Shown in pieces: positions 25,252 to 35,410 of a stretch of 64,000 nucleotides of DNA. Source of the DNA: Oscillospiraceae bacterium (GTDB lineage Bacteria > Bacillota > Clostridia > Oscillospirales > Acutalibacteraceae). Where the stretch lies: the NCBI GenBank assembly GCA_031261445.1, contig JAISJQ010000053.1, positions 1 to 64,000 of the forward strand, given 5' to 3'. Numbering within the stretch: the first letter of the stretch is position 1; the number at the start of each line of letters is the position of its first letter. The notes beneath the pieces were generated by a model, which was given only the letters and a program-made list of their open reading frames with translations, was not told where the DNA came from and made no database searches. Made by a program: the position numbers and the translations under genes.

Positions 25252-26427
25252 CTATGCCAAAAACGCGCGATTCTTCTCAATCAGCGCAATGCGCTGGCGC
25301 ACACAGTCCACCGAACGCAGGGCATCGGGCGGTGTGTTGAAGACGTAGTCGGTCAGCAACTCGAGCGTGGTGGTGGCCACGTGCAGGCGCGTGTCCGCGC
25401 TGGCGTAGTAGATGGCCACGTTGCCGCTGTCGTCCACCGCCGCGCCGTTGCAGAACGCCACGTTGCTCACGTCGCCCACACGCTCTTCCCCATACGGCGC
25501 TAGGAAAAAGCCGCCCGGTTGGGCTATCACGCGCCACGGCTCGTGTAGGTCGGTCGCGAAGGCATAGAGCACATAGCGCAGCCCGGCGGCGGTGTTACGC
25601 ACGCCGTGGGCAATATGTATCCAGCCGCGCGGCGTTTTGATGGGCACTGCGCCCGCGCCGTTTTTGCTCTCGGTGATGGTGTGGTACACGCGGGGGCTGA
25701 CGATGGTCTCCTCGCCCAGCACTGGGTGCTCAATGTCGTCACACAGCGCAAAGGCCAAGCCCCCCGCGCCCCCGGCATCGATGAAGCCGTCTTGCGGACG
25801 CGTGAAAAACGCGTGCTTGCCGTCCACATATTCGGGATGCAAGACCACGTTGCGCTGTTGCGGCGAGCGCGTGATGAGGTTGGGCAGGCGCTCCCAAGTC
25901 TTCAGGTCTTTTGTGCGCACAAGACCCGCCGCCGCGTTGGCGTCGCTGAGCGTCGCGCCGGGGCTGATGTCCTTGCTCTCGGAGCAAAATACGCCGTAGA
26001 TCCAGCCGTCGGCGTGCTGGGTCAGGCGCATATCGTACACGTTCGTTTCGTCCGGCTCGGTGTCGGGCAAGAGCACGGGGTAGTCCCAAAAACGGAAGCC
26101 CTCCGTGGGGCTCGCGCTCTGTGCCACGGCGAAGAAGCTCTTGCGGTCGTTGCCCTCTACGCGCGCCACCAGCAGGTACTGACCGTCCACATACAGCGCA
26201 CCGGAATTGAACACGCAGTTGATCCCCAAACGTTGCTGGGCATGGGGGTTGGTGGCGGGGTTAAAATCGTATTGCCACGCGGCGGGCACGTGGGCGCGGG
26301 TGAGCACGGGGTGCTGCCAGCGGGTATAGACACCGTTGTAGAAATCGGCAGGCGCGTTCGCGCGGGTGAGTAGCTGCTCATGCTGTGTTAAGAGCGCCTG
26401 AAGTTTGGGAAGAATATGTTGATGCAT
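25252..26427 (-). CDS. 4-O-beta-D-mannosyl-D-glucose phosphorylase (GH130)
   Basis: A 391-residue glycoside phosphorylase. Family GH130 subgroup 1 cleaves Man-beta-1,4-Glc with phosphate into mannose-1-phosphate and glucose, in the cytoplasm. Visible family features are [59 protein letters not shown] and [20 protein letters not shown]. Length is normal. It has its own promoter (26482-26510) and heads an apparent operon with the phosphosugar mutase. Assignment within GH130 rests on the motif match; a mannosyl-mannose or N-acetylglucosamine specificity cannot be ruled out. The GPH symporter at 8.0-9.6 kb is a possible importer. Confidence 0.88.
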   Translation of the reverse strand: MHQHILPKLQALLTQHEQLLTRANAPADFYNGVYTRWQHPVLTRAHVPAAWQYDFNPATNPHAQQRLGINCVFNSGALYVDGQYLLVARVEGNDRKSFFAVAQSASPTEGFRFWDYPVLLPDTEPDETNVYDMRLTQHADGWIYGVFCSESKDISPGATLSDANAAAGLVRTKDLKTWERLPNLITRSPQQRNVVLHPEYVDGKHAFFTRPQDGFIDAGGAGGLAFALCDDIEHPVLGEETIVSPRVYHTITESKNGAGAVPIKTPRGWIHIAHGVRNTAAGLRYVLYAFATDLHEPWRVIAQPGGFFLAPYGEERVGDVSNVAFCNGAAVDDSGNVAIYYASADTRLHVATTTLELLTDYVFNTPPDALRSVDCVRQRIALIEKNRAFLA

Positions 26428-26481
26428 AGTGACTCCAATGTGCGAACCCTACTGCGCCGCGCAAGAGCGCGACAAGTTTGT

Positions 26482-26510
26482 ATTATAGCACATTCGCGCC
26501 GGAAAAGCAA
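26482..26510 (-). promoter_or_regulatory. Promoter of the mannosylglucose phosphorylase operon
   Basis: Minus-strand TTGCTT (26510-26505), a 17-base spacer and TATAAT (26487-26482), about 55 bases before the ATG. Confidence 0.75.
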
Positions 26511-26527
26511 ATTTTTTGTGGGGGGCG

Positions 26528-26605
26528 TATGCAATGAACAATGAACAAAGAACAATGGACAATTGGTTGTAGGGGCGACCCTTGTGGTCGCCCTGCCCTG
26601 TGATT
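26528..26605. repeat. Intergenic repeat cluster (families D, A)
   Basis: CAATGAACAATG and AACAATGGACAATTG words followed by one GTAGGGGCG hairpin with an ACC/GGT inner stem. Confidence 0.75.
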
Positions 26606-26616
26606 TTTGAAAAAGC

Positions 26617-26645
26617 TTGACATTTGCCACCAAACATATTATAAT
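26617..26645 (+). promoter_or_regulatory. Consensus promoter of a candidate antitoxin RNA
   Basis: TTGACA (26617-26622), exactly 17 bases, then TATAAT (26640-26645). No open reading frame of note follows; the transcript runs head-on into the small toxin-like gene. Confidence 0.8.
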
Positions 26646-26651
26646 AGAAGA

Positions 26652-26767
26652 CGACACAGGTGGTTGGAAGCACCTGCGTCGTCGGCACGACCGTATAGAC
26701 GGTTTCTGCCCCCTAGTTGGTTACCGAAGTAACCGCCGCAGGAACTAGCGGCGGTTACTTCGTTTCA
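26652..26767 (+). ncRNA. Candidate antisense RNA antitoxin
   Basis: The predicted RNA starts with a strong stem (GACGACACAGGTG pairing with CACCTGCGTCGTC, one mismatch), then a short ACCG/CGGT hairpin, and ends in a 15-bp stem (26725-26762). That last stem contains the complement of the toxin stop codon, so the RNA and the toxin mRNA overlap at their 3' ends. This is the arrangement of the par/Fst RNAII–RNAI system. Existence of the RNA is inferred from promoter and hairpins. Confidence 0.55.
26725..26762. terminator. Bidirectional hairpin shared by toxin mRNA and antisense RNA
   Basis: CGAAGTAACCGCCGC (26725-26739) and GCGGCGGTTACTTCG (26748-26762) form a perfect 15-bp stem with an 8-base loop. 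Followed on the plus side by TTTC; no long T-run on either side. The toxin stop codon lies in the right arm. Confidence 0.65.
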
Positions 26768-26844
26768 TGTGAGCGAAGCGACAGAATGTATCCTGTTGCG
26801 AAGACAACGATCAAGGCGATCATTGCCCACGTGTTTACATCCAT
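26755..26844 (-). CDS. Candidate type I toxin: 29-residue membrane peptide
   Basis: An ATG at 26844 preceded by AAAGGAGGA (six-base gap) encodes MDVNTWAMIALIVVFATGYI followed by LSLRSHETK: one membrane-spanning helix with a short polar, basic tail. Size and profile match Fst/TxpA/Ldr-like and 'putative holin-like' toxins of Firmicutes type I systems. A consensus promoter (26975-26947, minus) gives a 5' leader of about 95 bases, and an opposing consensus promoter makes an overlapping RNA. Toxicity is inferred. An alternative is a small regulatory membrane peptide. Confidence 0.65.
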   Translation of the reverse strand: MDVNTWAMIALIVVFATGYILSLRSHETK

Positions 26845-26946
26845 GGTATGTCCTCCTTTCGTTACGTTCGGCGTTTCGGTGAAGAAACGCTCGGGCGTGC
26901 GGAAGAGGGGAGCATACACCGCCTACCGTATAGGTTGTGCGTCCAT

Positions 26947-26975
26947 ATTATAGCAAGAACTGCGCAGAATTGCAA
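26947..26975 (-). promoter_or_regulatory. Promoter of the 29-residue toxin-like gene
   Basis: Minus-strand TTGCAA (26975-26970), a 17-base spacer and TATAAT (26952-26947). Confidence 0.75.
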
Positions 26976-27109
26976 TAGAGCGACAGAATTTGTCACGGAC
27001 TAGATGCTAGATTGTAGCATCTAGTTTTGTGCACATTCGTCAATAATGCACTTGCATTTTTGTTTTTCTATGCACCTTGCGCTTTCTGCGCTGGGGAGGG
27101 CTTTGCGCC

Positions 27110-27138
27110 TTGTATTTTGCCGCCAAAAGTGGTATAAT
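27110..27138 (+). promoter_or_regulatory. Promoter of nifJ
   Basis: TTGTAT (27110-27115), a 17-base spacer and TATAAT (27133-27138); the start codon is 56 bases downstream. A short family C repeat (about 27000-27023) lies upstream. Confidence 0.7.
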
Positions 27139-27193
27139 TCTGCAGGTATGCACGCATCACAGATACCCATAAATCACAGGAGGTTCAACACAC

Positions 27194-30100
27194 ATGGCAC
27201 GTAAAATGAAGACCATGAAAGGCAACGACGCGGCCGCGCACGTATCCTACGCGTTCACCGAGGTTGCCGCCATTTACCCCATCACCCCCTCGTCCGACAT
27301 GGCTGAGGCCACCGACCAAATGGCCGCGCAGGGCGTGAAGAACATCTTCGGCGAGACCGTGAAGGTCACCGAAATGCAGTCCGAAGCGGGCGCGGCGGGC
27401 GCTGTGCACGGTTCGCTCTCCGCGGGCGCACTGACCACCACATACACCGCCTCGCAGGGCCTGCTGCTCATGATTCCCAACATGTACAAAATCGCGGGCG
27501 AGCTGCTGCCGAGCGTCATCGACGTTTCCGCGCGTTGCGTGGCGACCCATGCGCTCAACATCTTCGGCGACCACTCCGACATCTACGCCTGCCGCCAGAC
27601 CGGCTACGCCATGCTCTGCTCGCAGAACGTGCAGGAGGTCATGGATCTGGGCGCTGTGGCGCACCTCTCTACCCTCAAGAGCCGCGTGCCGTTTGTGCAC
27701 TTTTTCGACGGTTTCCGCACCAGCCACGAAATCCAGAAAATCGCTGTGTGGGATTACAACGACCTGAAGAGCATGGTGGATCTCGACGCCGTTGCGGACT
27801 TCCGCCGCCGTGCACTCAACCCCGAACACCCCGTCCTGCGCGGCTCGGCGCAAAACCCCGACATCTTCTTCCAAGCCCGCGAGGCCTGCAACCCCTACTA
27901 CGAAAACGTGGTGGACGTGACCGAGAAATACATGCAAGAGGTCAACGCCAAAATCGGCACGAACTACCAACTCTTCAACTACTATGGCGCACCCGACGCC
28001 GACCGCGTCATCATCGCCATGGGCTCGTTCTGCGACACCATTGAGGAGACGATTGATTACCTCAACGCGCAAGGGCAAAAAGTCGGCCTGGTCAAGGTGC
28101 GTTTGTATCGCCCGTTCAGCGCCAAGCATTTGATTGACGCGATTCCCGCGAGCGTCAAGTCCATCGCCGTGCTTGACCGCACAAAAGAGCCCGGCTCTTT
28201 GGGCGAGCCGCTGTTCCTAGACGTGGTCGCCGCCCTGCGCGAGAGCCAATATAAAGATGTCCCCGTATTGAATGGCCGCTACGGTTTGGGTAGCAAGGAC
28301 ACCAACCCCGCTGACGCTGTGGCCGTCTACAACAATCTGGCCGCCGCCGCGCCCAAAAAGACCTTCACGCTGGCGATTCACGACGACGTGACACACCTCT
28401 CCCTCGAGCGCACAGAGAACCCCGACACCACCCCGGCGGGTACGTTCTCCTGCAAGTTCTGGGGTCTGGGCGGCGACGGCACAGTCGGCGCGAACCAGAA
28501 CGCCATCAAAATCATCGGCGACAACACCGACATGTACGCCCAGGGCTACTTCGCCTACGACTCCAAAAAGACCGGTGGCGTGACCATCAGCCACCTGCGT
28601 TTTGGGCAGACCCCCATCAAGTCCACCTACTACATCAACAAAGCGGACTTCGTGGCCTGCCACAACCCCAGCTATATCGACAAGTACGACATGCTTTCTG
28701 ACCTCAAGCCCGGCGGCGTGTTCCTGCTCAACTGCCTGTGGACACCCGCAGAGCTGGAGACCGCACTGCCCGCCAGCGTGAAACGCTATATCGCCCAGAA
28801 CAACATTCAGTTCTACACCCTCAACGCCACCGCACTGGCCGAGGAAATCATGCGCGACGGCCGCCGCACGAACACCATCCTGCAAGCGGCGTACTTCAAC
28901 CTGACGAAGATTCTCCCCGCCGAGCAGGTCATTGACCTGATGAAAGCGGCGGCGACGAAGTCCTTTGGCAAAAAGGGCGAAGAGATCGTCAAGATGAACC
29001 ACAACGCCATCGATGCGGGTTTCAACTCCGCCGTGCGCGTGGACGTGCCCGCCGCGTGGGCGAACGCGACTGATGAGACAGCTACGGCCGAAGTGACCGA
29101 AAGCCGTGCGGATTTGAAAGCGTTCGTGGAGAACGTGCTCAACCCCGCCAACGCGCAAAAGGGCGACGAGCTGCCTGTCTCCACGTTCCTTGAGAGCGCC
29201 GACGGCACGTTCCCGCAAGGCTCTGCCGCCCACGAGAAGCGCGGCATCGCCATCAACGTGCCCTGCTGGAACAGCGAAAACTGCATCCAGTGTAACTTCT
29301 GCGCCTATGTCTGCCCGCACGCGGTCATCCGTCCGTTTGCGCTGGACGCAGACGAAAGTGCCGCCGCCCCCGCGTCCCTGAAAAAGACTGCCGCGACTGG
29401 TCTGCCGGGCTATGAATTCGCGCTGGGCGTGTCCGCGCTGGACTGCACGGGCTGCGGCTCTTGCGCCCACGTTTGCCCGGGCAAAAAGGGCAACAAAGCG
29501 CTGACCATGACCCCCATCGATGCCATGCGCGGGGAGCAGACCAACTTCGATTACCTGCGCGCCCTGCCCGTCAAGCCCGCCGTGGAAGAGAAGTTCAAGA
29601 CCAGCACCGTCAAGGGCAGCCAGTTCAAGCAACCGTTGCTGGAGTTCTCCGGCGCGTGCGCGGGCTGCGGCGAGACCCCCTACGCCAAGCTGGCCACGCA
29701 ACTCTTCGGCGAGCGCATGTTCATCGCTAACGCCACGGGCTGCTCGTCCATCTGGGGCGGCTCTGCGCCGAGCACACCGTACACCGTCACGCCCGAGGGC
29801 AAAGGTCCCGCGTGGGCGAACAGCCTGTTTGAAGACAACGCCGAGTACGGCTTCGGCATGTATCTGGCCAACAAAGCCATCCGTGGCCGTCTGGCGCGGT
29901 TGACAGCTGAACTCATCGCGCTTGACTGGGCAGTTCCTGAGCTGAAAGCTGCCGCACAGGCGTGGCTGGACAGCATCGACGACGGCGAAACCAATCCCGC
30001 CGCCGCTGAGGCCTACGTTGCCGCGCTCAAGTGGGGCACTGATTTGCTGGAAGACAAAGACAATTTTGTCGGCGAATACGAAAAATACTGGGATAAGGAC

Positions 30101-30835
30101 AACCAGTGGTGCACCTGTGAGGCCTGCACCAAGGCGCGTGAAATCCTGGCCGACGCGGATTACCTCGTCAAGAAGTCCTTCTGGGCGTTCGGCGGCGACG
30201 GTTGGGCATACGACATCGGTTTCGGCGGATTGGATCACGTCATCGCGTCCCACGAGGACATCAATCTGCTGGTGTTCGACACCGAAGTGTACTCCAACAC
30301 GGGCGGTCAGGCCTCCAAGGCCACGCCGACGGGTGCGGTGGCCAAGTTCGCCGCCGCCGGCAAGACCGTGAAGAAGAAGGATCTGGCGGCCATCGCCATG
30401 AGCTACGGCTACGTTTACGTGGCGCAGGTGGCCATGGGCGCGGACTACAACCAGTGCCTCAAGGCGTTCCGCGAGGCCGAGGCGTATCCCGGCCCGTCCA
30501 TCATCATCGCCTACGCGCCGTGCATCAACCACGGCATCAAGGGCGGCATGGTCGGCAACATCAGCGAAGAGAAAGCGGCTGTGCTGTCCGGTTACTGGCA
30601 CAACTTCCGCTTTGATCCGCGTCTGGCCGAAGCGGGGCAAAACCCCTTCCAGCTCGACAGCAAAGCGCCGACCGCCAGCTACCGCGACTTCCTGCTCAAC
30701 GAGACGCGCTACACCGCGCTGCAGCGCGCGTTCCCGCAGAAGGCCGACGAGCTGTTCGCCATCAACGAGCGCGACGCCGCCGCGAAATACGCGCACCTCT
30801 CGCGCCTGAGCGCACTCTACGCGCCGGAGGCGTAA
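27194..30835 (+). CDS. nifJ: Pyruvate:ferredoxin (flavodoxin) oxidoreductase, one-chain form
   Basis: Oxidatively decarboxylates pyruvate to acetyl-CoA and CO2, reducing ferredoxin; central to anaerobic fermentation. The 1213-residue chain carries all domains: N-terminal YPITPSSDMAE substrate region, the alpha domain II, the gamma domain (GLGGDGTVGANQNAIKIIG), two ferredoxin-type [4Fe-4S] motifs (CIQCNFCAYVC at 697 and CTGCGSCAHVC at 751), and the C-terminal thiamine-diphosphate domain with GACAGCGETPY and GGDGWAYDIGFGGLDHV. The ATG follows CAGGAGG. It has its own promoter and a strong terminator, so it is monocistronic. High expression is suggested by the clean signals and biased codons. A 913-codon open frame on the other strand is a shadow. 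Confidence 0.98.
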   Translation: MARKMKTMKGNDAAAHVSYAFTEVAAIYPITPSSDMAEATDQMAAQGVKNIFGETVKVTEMQSEAGAAGAVHGSLSAGALTTTYTASQGLLLMIPNMYKIAGELLPSVIDVSARCVATHALNIFGDHSDIYACRQTGYAMLCSQNVQEVMDLGAVAHLSTLKSRVPFVHFFDGFRTSHEIQKIAVWDYNDLKSMVDLDAVADFRRRALNPEHPVLRGSAQNPDIFFQAREACNPYYENVVDVTEKYMQEVNAKIGTNYQLFNYYGAPDADRVIIAMGSFCDTIEETIDYLNAQGQKVGLVKVRLYRPFSAKHLIDAIPASVKSIAVLDRTKEPGSLGEPLFLDVVAALRESQYKDVPVLNGRYGLGSKDTNPADAVAVYNNLAAAAPKKTFTLAIHDDVTHLSLERTENPDTTPAGTFSCKFWGLGGDGTVGANQNAIKIIGDNTDMYAQGYFAYDSKKTGGVTISHLRFGQTPIKSTYYINKADFVACHNPSYIDKYDMLSDLKPGGVFLLNCLWTPAELETALPASVKRYIAQNNIQFYTLNATALAEEIMRDGRRTNTILQAAYFNLTKILPAEQVIDLMKAAATKSFGKKGEEIVKMNHNAIDAGFNSAVRVDVPAAWANATDETATAEVTESRADLKAFVENVLNPANAQKGDELPVSTFLESADGTFPQGSAAHEKRGIAINVPCWNSENCIQCNFCAYVCPHAVIRPFALDADESAAAPASLKKTAATGLPGYEFALGVSALDCTGCGSCAHVCPGKKGNKALTMTPIDAMRGEQTNFDYLRALPVKPAVEEKFKTSTVKGSQFKQPLLEFSGACAGCGETPYAKLATQLFGERMFIANATGCSSIWGGSAPSTPYTVTPEGKGPAWANSLFEDNAEYGFGMYLANKAIRGRLARLTAELIALDWAVPELKAAAQAWLDSIDDGETNPAAAEAYVAALKWGTDLLEDKDNFVGEYEKYWDKDNQWCTCEACTKAREILADADYLVKKSFWAFGGDGWAYDIGFGGLDHVIASHEDINLLVFDTEVYSNTGGQASKATPTGAVAKFAAAGKTVKKKDLAAIAMSYGYVYVAQVAMGADYNQCLKAFREAEAYPGPSIIIAYAPCINHGIKGGMVGNISEEKAAVLSGYWHNFRFDPRLAEAGQNPFQLDSKAPTASYRDFLLNETRYTALQRAFPQKADELFAINERDAAAKYAHLSRLSALYAPEA

Positions 30836-30853
30836 ATCTGCGCACGTATACAA

Positions 30854-30888
30854 AACAGCATCGCCCCATTGGGGCGGTGCTGTTTTTT
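30854..30888 (+). terminator. Rho-independent terminator of nifJ
   Basis: AACAGCATCGCCCC and GGGGCGGTGCTGTT form a 14-bp stem (two G·U pairs) with loop ATT, followed by TTTTTT. Confidence 0.9.
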
Positions 30889-30904
30889 GACATGTTGAGC
30901 GTCT

Positions 30905-31118
30905 CCCGTAGGGGCGCGCATTGCGCGTCCGCTGTACAGAGGGCAGAATTCCGCTCAAAAATCTGTCTTCTGTTCTTTGATCGCTGCCTTCTGACCCGGC
31001 GGGCGGCAGATTGCCGCCCCTACAATCCTCACACCTGAAACCGCATTCCTCACCCCTCTCCAGCCCCTCTCTGCCCTCTGTCTTCTGACTTCTGTCCTCC
31101 GAGAACGTGACAATTCAT
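30905..31118. repeat. Intergenic repeat cluster (families A, B, E)
   Basis: A GTAGGGGCG hairpin with CGC/GCG inner stem (about 30908-30932), family B words on both sides of a GCA/TGC family A copy (31000-31022), family E CCTCACACCTGAAACCGCAT-like text and a pyrimidine-rich family B tail (31070-31105). No gene is seen between 30836 and 31182. Confidence 0.75.
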
Positions 31119-31126
31119 CAAACCCC

Positions 31127-31155
31127 TTGACAAGTCCCGCGCAATTGTGTATACT
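31127..31155 (+). promoter_or_regulatory. Promoter of the leader-peptide/acetate-transporter transcript
   Basis: TTGACA (31127-31132), exactly 17 bases, TATACT (31150-31155). Confidence 0.8.
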
Positions 31156-31182
31156 ATGCGCCATACCATTCAGGAGGTCGCT

Positions 31183-31296
31183 TTGGACAACCGGACGCGC
31201 AACAATAATAGCCTGTTCATCAGCGTGGCAGCCATTGCCGCGGTTATTATTATTACGCCCAGACGATTGTCATGGAGCGCAGCGCCGAATGTGTAA
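31183..31296 (+). CDS. 37-residue leader or small membrane peptide upstream of the acetate transporter
   Basis: TTG at 31183 behind CAGGAGG begins MDNRTRNNNSLFISVAAIAA and continues VIIITPRRLSWSAAPNV to a TAA at 31296. It has a polar N-terminus, one hydrophobic segment of about 16 residues and a basic tail. A consensus promoter lies 28 bases upstream and a perfect terminator 15 bases downstream. Translation could influence folding of that terminator because CGATTGTC inside the reading frame (31264-31271) repeats the right arm of its stem. It may be a leader peptide or an independent small membrane protein. Confidence 0.6.
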   Translation: MDNRTRNNNSLFISVAAIAAVIIITPRRLSWSAAPNV

Positions 31297-31310
31297 ATGA
31301 GGCAAAGCAA

Positions 31311-31348
31311 ACGCCCTGACAATCGCTCGATTGTCGGGGCGTTTTTTT
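31311..31348 (+). terminator. Terminator/attenuator between leader peptide and acetate transporter
   Basis: CGCCCTGACAATCG (31312-31325), loop CT, CGATTGTCGGGGCG (31328-31341), then seven T. It ends only 13 bases before the transporter ribosome site, so the transporter appears to need read-through. Confidence 0.85.
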
Positions 31349-31370
31349 GTCAACAAAATGGAGGCAACTC

Positions 31371-31958
31371 ATGGAAACCAACCAAACAACCCCCAAAGCC
31401 CCCGCGTGGGCAAACCCCACCCCCGCCGGGCTCGTCGCCCTTGCGGTGGCGTGCGCCTGCTTCTTCGCCCTGCTCACCGGGCGCGTGCAGACCGCCGCGC
31501 TGCCGCTCATCGGCGCATGGCTGCTGGGCGGCTTCATCATCCAGCTGGTCGTCGCGTTCCTAGACCTCAAGAGCGGCAACCACACGGGCGGCAACACGTT
31601 CCTGTTTTTCTCGGCATTTTTCATGCTCGTTGGCGGGTTGGAAATGCTCCTGAAATATCAGGGCGCGCTCTCGGGTGCGCCGCTGGACGCGAGCATTGAC
31701 GGCTACGCTTGGTCGGTGCTGACCGTCAGCATCTGGCTATGGACACCCGCGTTCTTCAAAAAGTTCTCGCTGCTCTCGGTGATCGTCGCTCTGCTGGATG
31801 TGGGCTTGCCGTTCATCGCGCTGACGGATCTGGGCGTGCTACCCAAGAGCTACGCCGTGGTTGCTGCGTGGGCACTGCTCGCGTCTGGCGTTGTGGCGGT
31901 CTATCTCGCGGCTGGGACAGTGGTCAACACGGCCTACGGCAAAAAAATCTACCCCATG

Positions 31959-31961
<3 letters not shown>
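31371..31961 (+). CDS. satP: Acetate uptake transporter (GPR1/FUN34/YaaH family)
   Basis: A 196-residue membrane protein with six spans and the family signature NPTPAGLVALAVA (NPAPLGL-like) before helix 1. SatP-type proteins move acetate or succinate with protons and form hexameric channels. ATG at 31371 follows TGGAGG. Its only visible promoter lies upstream of the leader peptide and terminator, suggesting attenuation control. Next to nifJ, whose product acetyl-CoA is fermented to acetate, it may export acetate as well as import it. The stop codon is the first base of a family E repeat (TGAGGGATGAGGACTTGAGG). Confidence 0.88.
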
Positions 31962-34116
<2,155 letters not shown>

Positions 34117-34158
34117 GTCGATGTGTGGGGACGTGTGGATCATCTGCGTTGTTTATAT

Positions 34159-34188
34159 GTAGGGGCGCACGTCCTCGTGCGCCCCTAC
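34159..34188. repeat. Perfect family A palindrome
   Basis: GTAGGGGCGCACG (34159-34171), loop TCCT, CGTGCGCCCCTAC (34176-34188): a perfect 13-bp stem, the cleanest full-length family A element in the window. Confidence 0.85.
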
Positions 34189-34238
34189 TTGATATACCGT
34201 ATCGGATTTTCTGTCAAATTTTTCAGAATCGAAAGGCG

Positions 34239-34961
34239 CTATTCCTCCCCTAAGCCGCACTTGCGAATCACGGGGTTGAGCACTGGCCGCAGCCAGCCCA
34301 TCACCACGCCGGCCATGACGGCCGTAATCACTGTGCCCTCGCGGATATCGGTGAGGTGTCCAGTGCCCAGCCACACAATCAAGATGGCGCTGAGCACGCA
34401 GGCGCTGTCCACAAAGACCTTGACTTTGTGGTAGGGTACATCGTGTTTTTTCTCTTTTCGCGCGGTTTGAATCGCCAGAACCAGCCCCTCGCTGGGCATG
34501 GGGATGAGCTTAGCCGCTAGGTAAAACGTCAGCCCCGTGGGGATGAGCAAGATGGAACACGCGAGGAAAATCAGCTGCAACCAGTAGGGCATCGCGCTGG
34601 GCACGGGGATTGCATCGACGATGAGACCCGCGAGATCCACAAAGTAGCCAAACAGCGTGGAGACGGCGATTTGCAGCAGTTGCACCGGCTGGAATTTGCG
34701 CCGCAAAATCAGGATTTGGAGCAGCAGATACAGCACAAAAATGGCGGTGTAGCACATGCCGTAGGTGATGTTGACGTGCCAGCCGAAGAGGTCGAGACTC
34801 CAGCCGTGGGTCGCGATAACGTTGAACACACTGCGGCTGGGCGAACTGACGGGAGAGATGCCCAAGCCCCCGCGCACCGCCGCGCGAATGCCCAGCGCAA
34901 CGAGCATCATGCCGCCCACATAAAACAGCAGACGGGTGACAATCTTTTTGGTTTTGTTCAT
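34239..34961 (-). CDS. YczE/YitT-like integral membrane protein
   Basis: A 240-residue membrane protein with five to six hydrophobic segments. LLFYVGGMMLVALGIRAAVR, GLGISPVSSPSRSVFN and TGLTFYLAAKLIPMPSEGLVLAI fit the YczE/DUF6198 group, which is related to YitT proteins; molecular function of that group is not established. The ATG at 34961 (MNKTKKIV) is behind GAAGGA; a start 11 codons upstream would add a non-hydrophobic tail. It has its own promoter (TTGCAG-17-TATAAT) and stands alone between ligA and the infC operon. Confidence 0.75.
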   Translation of the reverse strand: MNKTKKIVTRLLFYVGGMMLVALGIRAAVRGGLGISPVSSPSRSVFNVIATHGWSLDLFGWHVNITYGMCYTAIFVLYLLLQILILRRKFQPVQLLQIAVSTLFGYFVDLAGLIVDAIPVPSAMPYWLQLIFLACSILLIPTGLTFYLAAKLIPMPSEGLVLAIQTARKEKKHDVPYHKVKVFVDSACVLSAILIVWLGTGHLTDIREGTVITAVMAGVVMGWLRPVLNPVIRKCGLGEE

Positions 34962-35015
34962 TTGTTTTCCTTCGCTTTCACTGTCCAAATACATTCGCAG
35001 ACGTTTGCTCGCACT

Positions 35016-35044
35016 ATTATAACATGTTTTGACAGAAACTGCAA
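35016..35044 (-). promoter_or_regulatory. Promoter of the YczE-like gene
   Basis: Minus-strand TTGCAG (35044-35039), a 17-base spacer and TATAAT (35021-35016). Confidence 0.7.
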
Positions 35045-35187
35045 ATTCAGAATTCAGAATTCAGAGGACAGAAGACAGAGGGCAGAGGTGCGCCCAGATA
35101 ATCTGCCCTCTGTCTTCTGATTTCTGTCCTCTGACACGCGGACGCGCAATGCGCGCCCCTACAGGTCTAAAATCTAGCATCTAGAAA
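35045..35187. repeat. Intergenic repeat cluster (families B, A, C)
   Basis: A large family B hairpin (about 35058-35136; the arms are GAAGACAGAGGGCAGA and TCTGCCCTCTGTCTTC), a family A half-site ending GCGCCCCTAC (35160), and CTAGCATCTAG words just before the infC promoter. Confidence 0.8.
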
Positions 35188-35190
35188 CAC

Positions 35191-35219
35191 TTGACAGCCA
35201 CGCGTGTTTCTGTTATACT
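35191..35219 (+). promoter_or_regulatory. Promoter of infC-rpmI-rplT
   Basis: TTGACA (35191-35196), exactly 17 bases, TATACT (35214-35219). Confidence 0.85.
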
Positions 35220-35221
35220 AT

Positions 35222-35368
35222 GGGAGACAATAAAGTAGGGTCTTGTGCCCTCGCCGTTTGAGCTTTCGCTCCACCCGGCCAATACAGCATCGTCAGGGTT
35301 GCGCGTCCAGTGGACGCGACCGGGTGACGGGTACAGTATTGCGCGGGGAAGAAACCCGCTTTTTTGTT
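35222..35368 (+). ncRNA. L20-type leader RNA with attenuator
   Basis: The 190-base leader before infC has paired segments (for example GCGTCCA/TGGACGC) and ends in GCGGG-GAAGAAA-CCCGC followed by six T (35343-35365). In Firmicutes, ribosomal protein L20 binds such a leader to promote termination and so limits its own operon. Position, terminator and downstream gene order fit; the detailed L20-binding fold was not modelled. Confidence 0.7.
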
Positions 35369-35410
35369 GTCCGACTAAAGACAGCTGAATCCTGAAAGAG
35401 GTGTTTGTTT

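Noticed and set aside
28217..30958. A 913-codon open frame on the minus strand inside nifJ
   Set aside because: It is a shadow of the strongly biased nifJ codons on the plus strand. It has no family motif, no ribosome site and a low-complexity translation.
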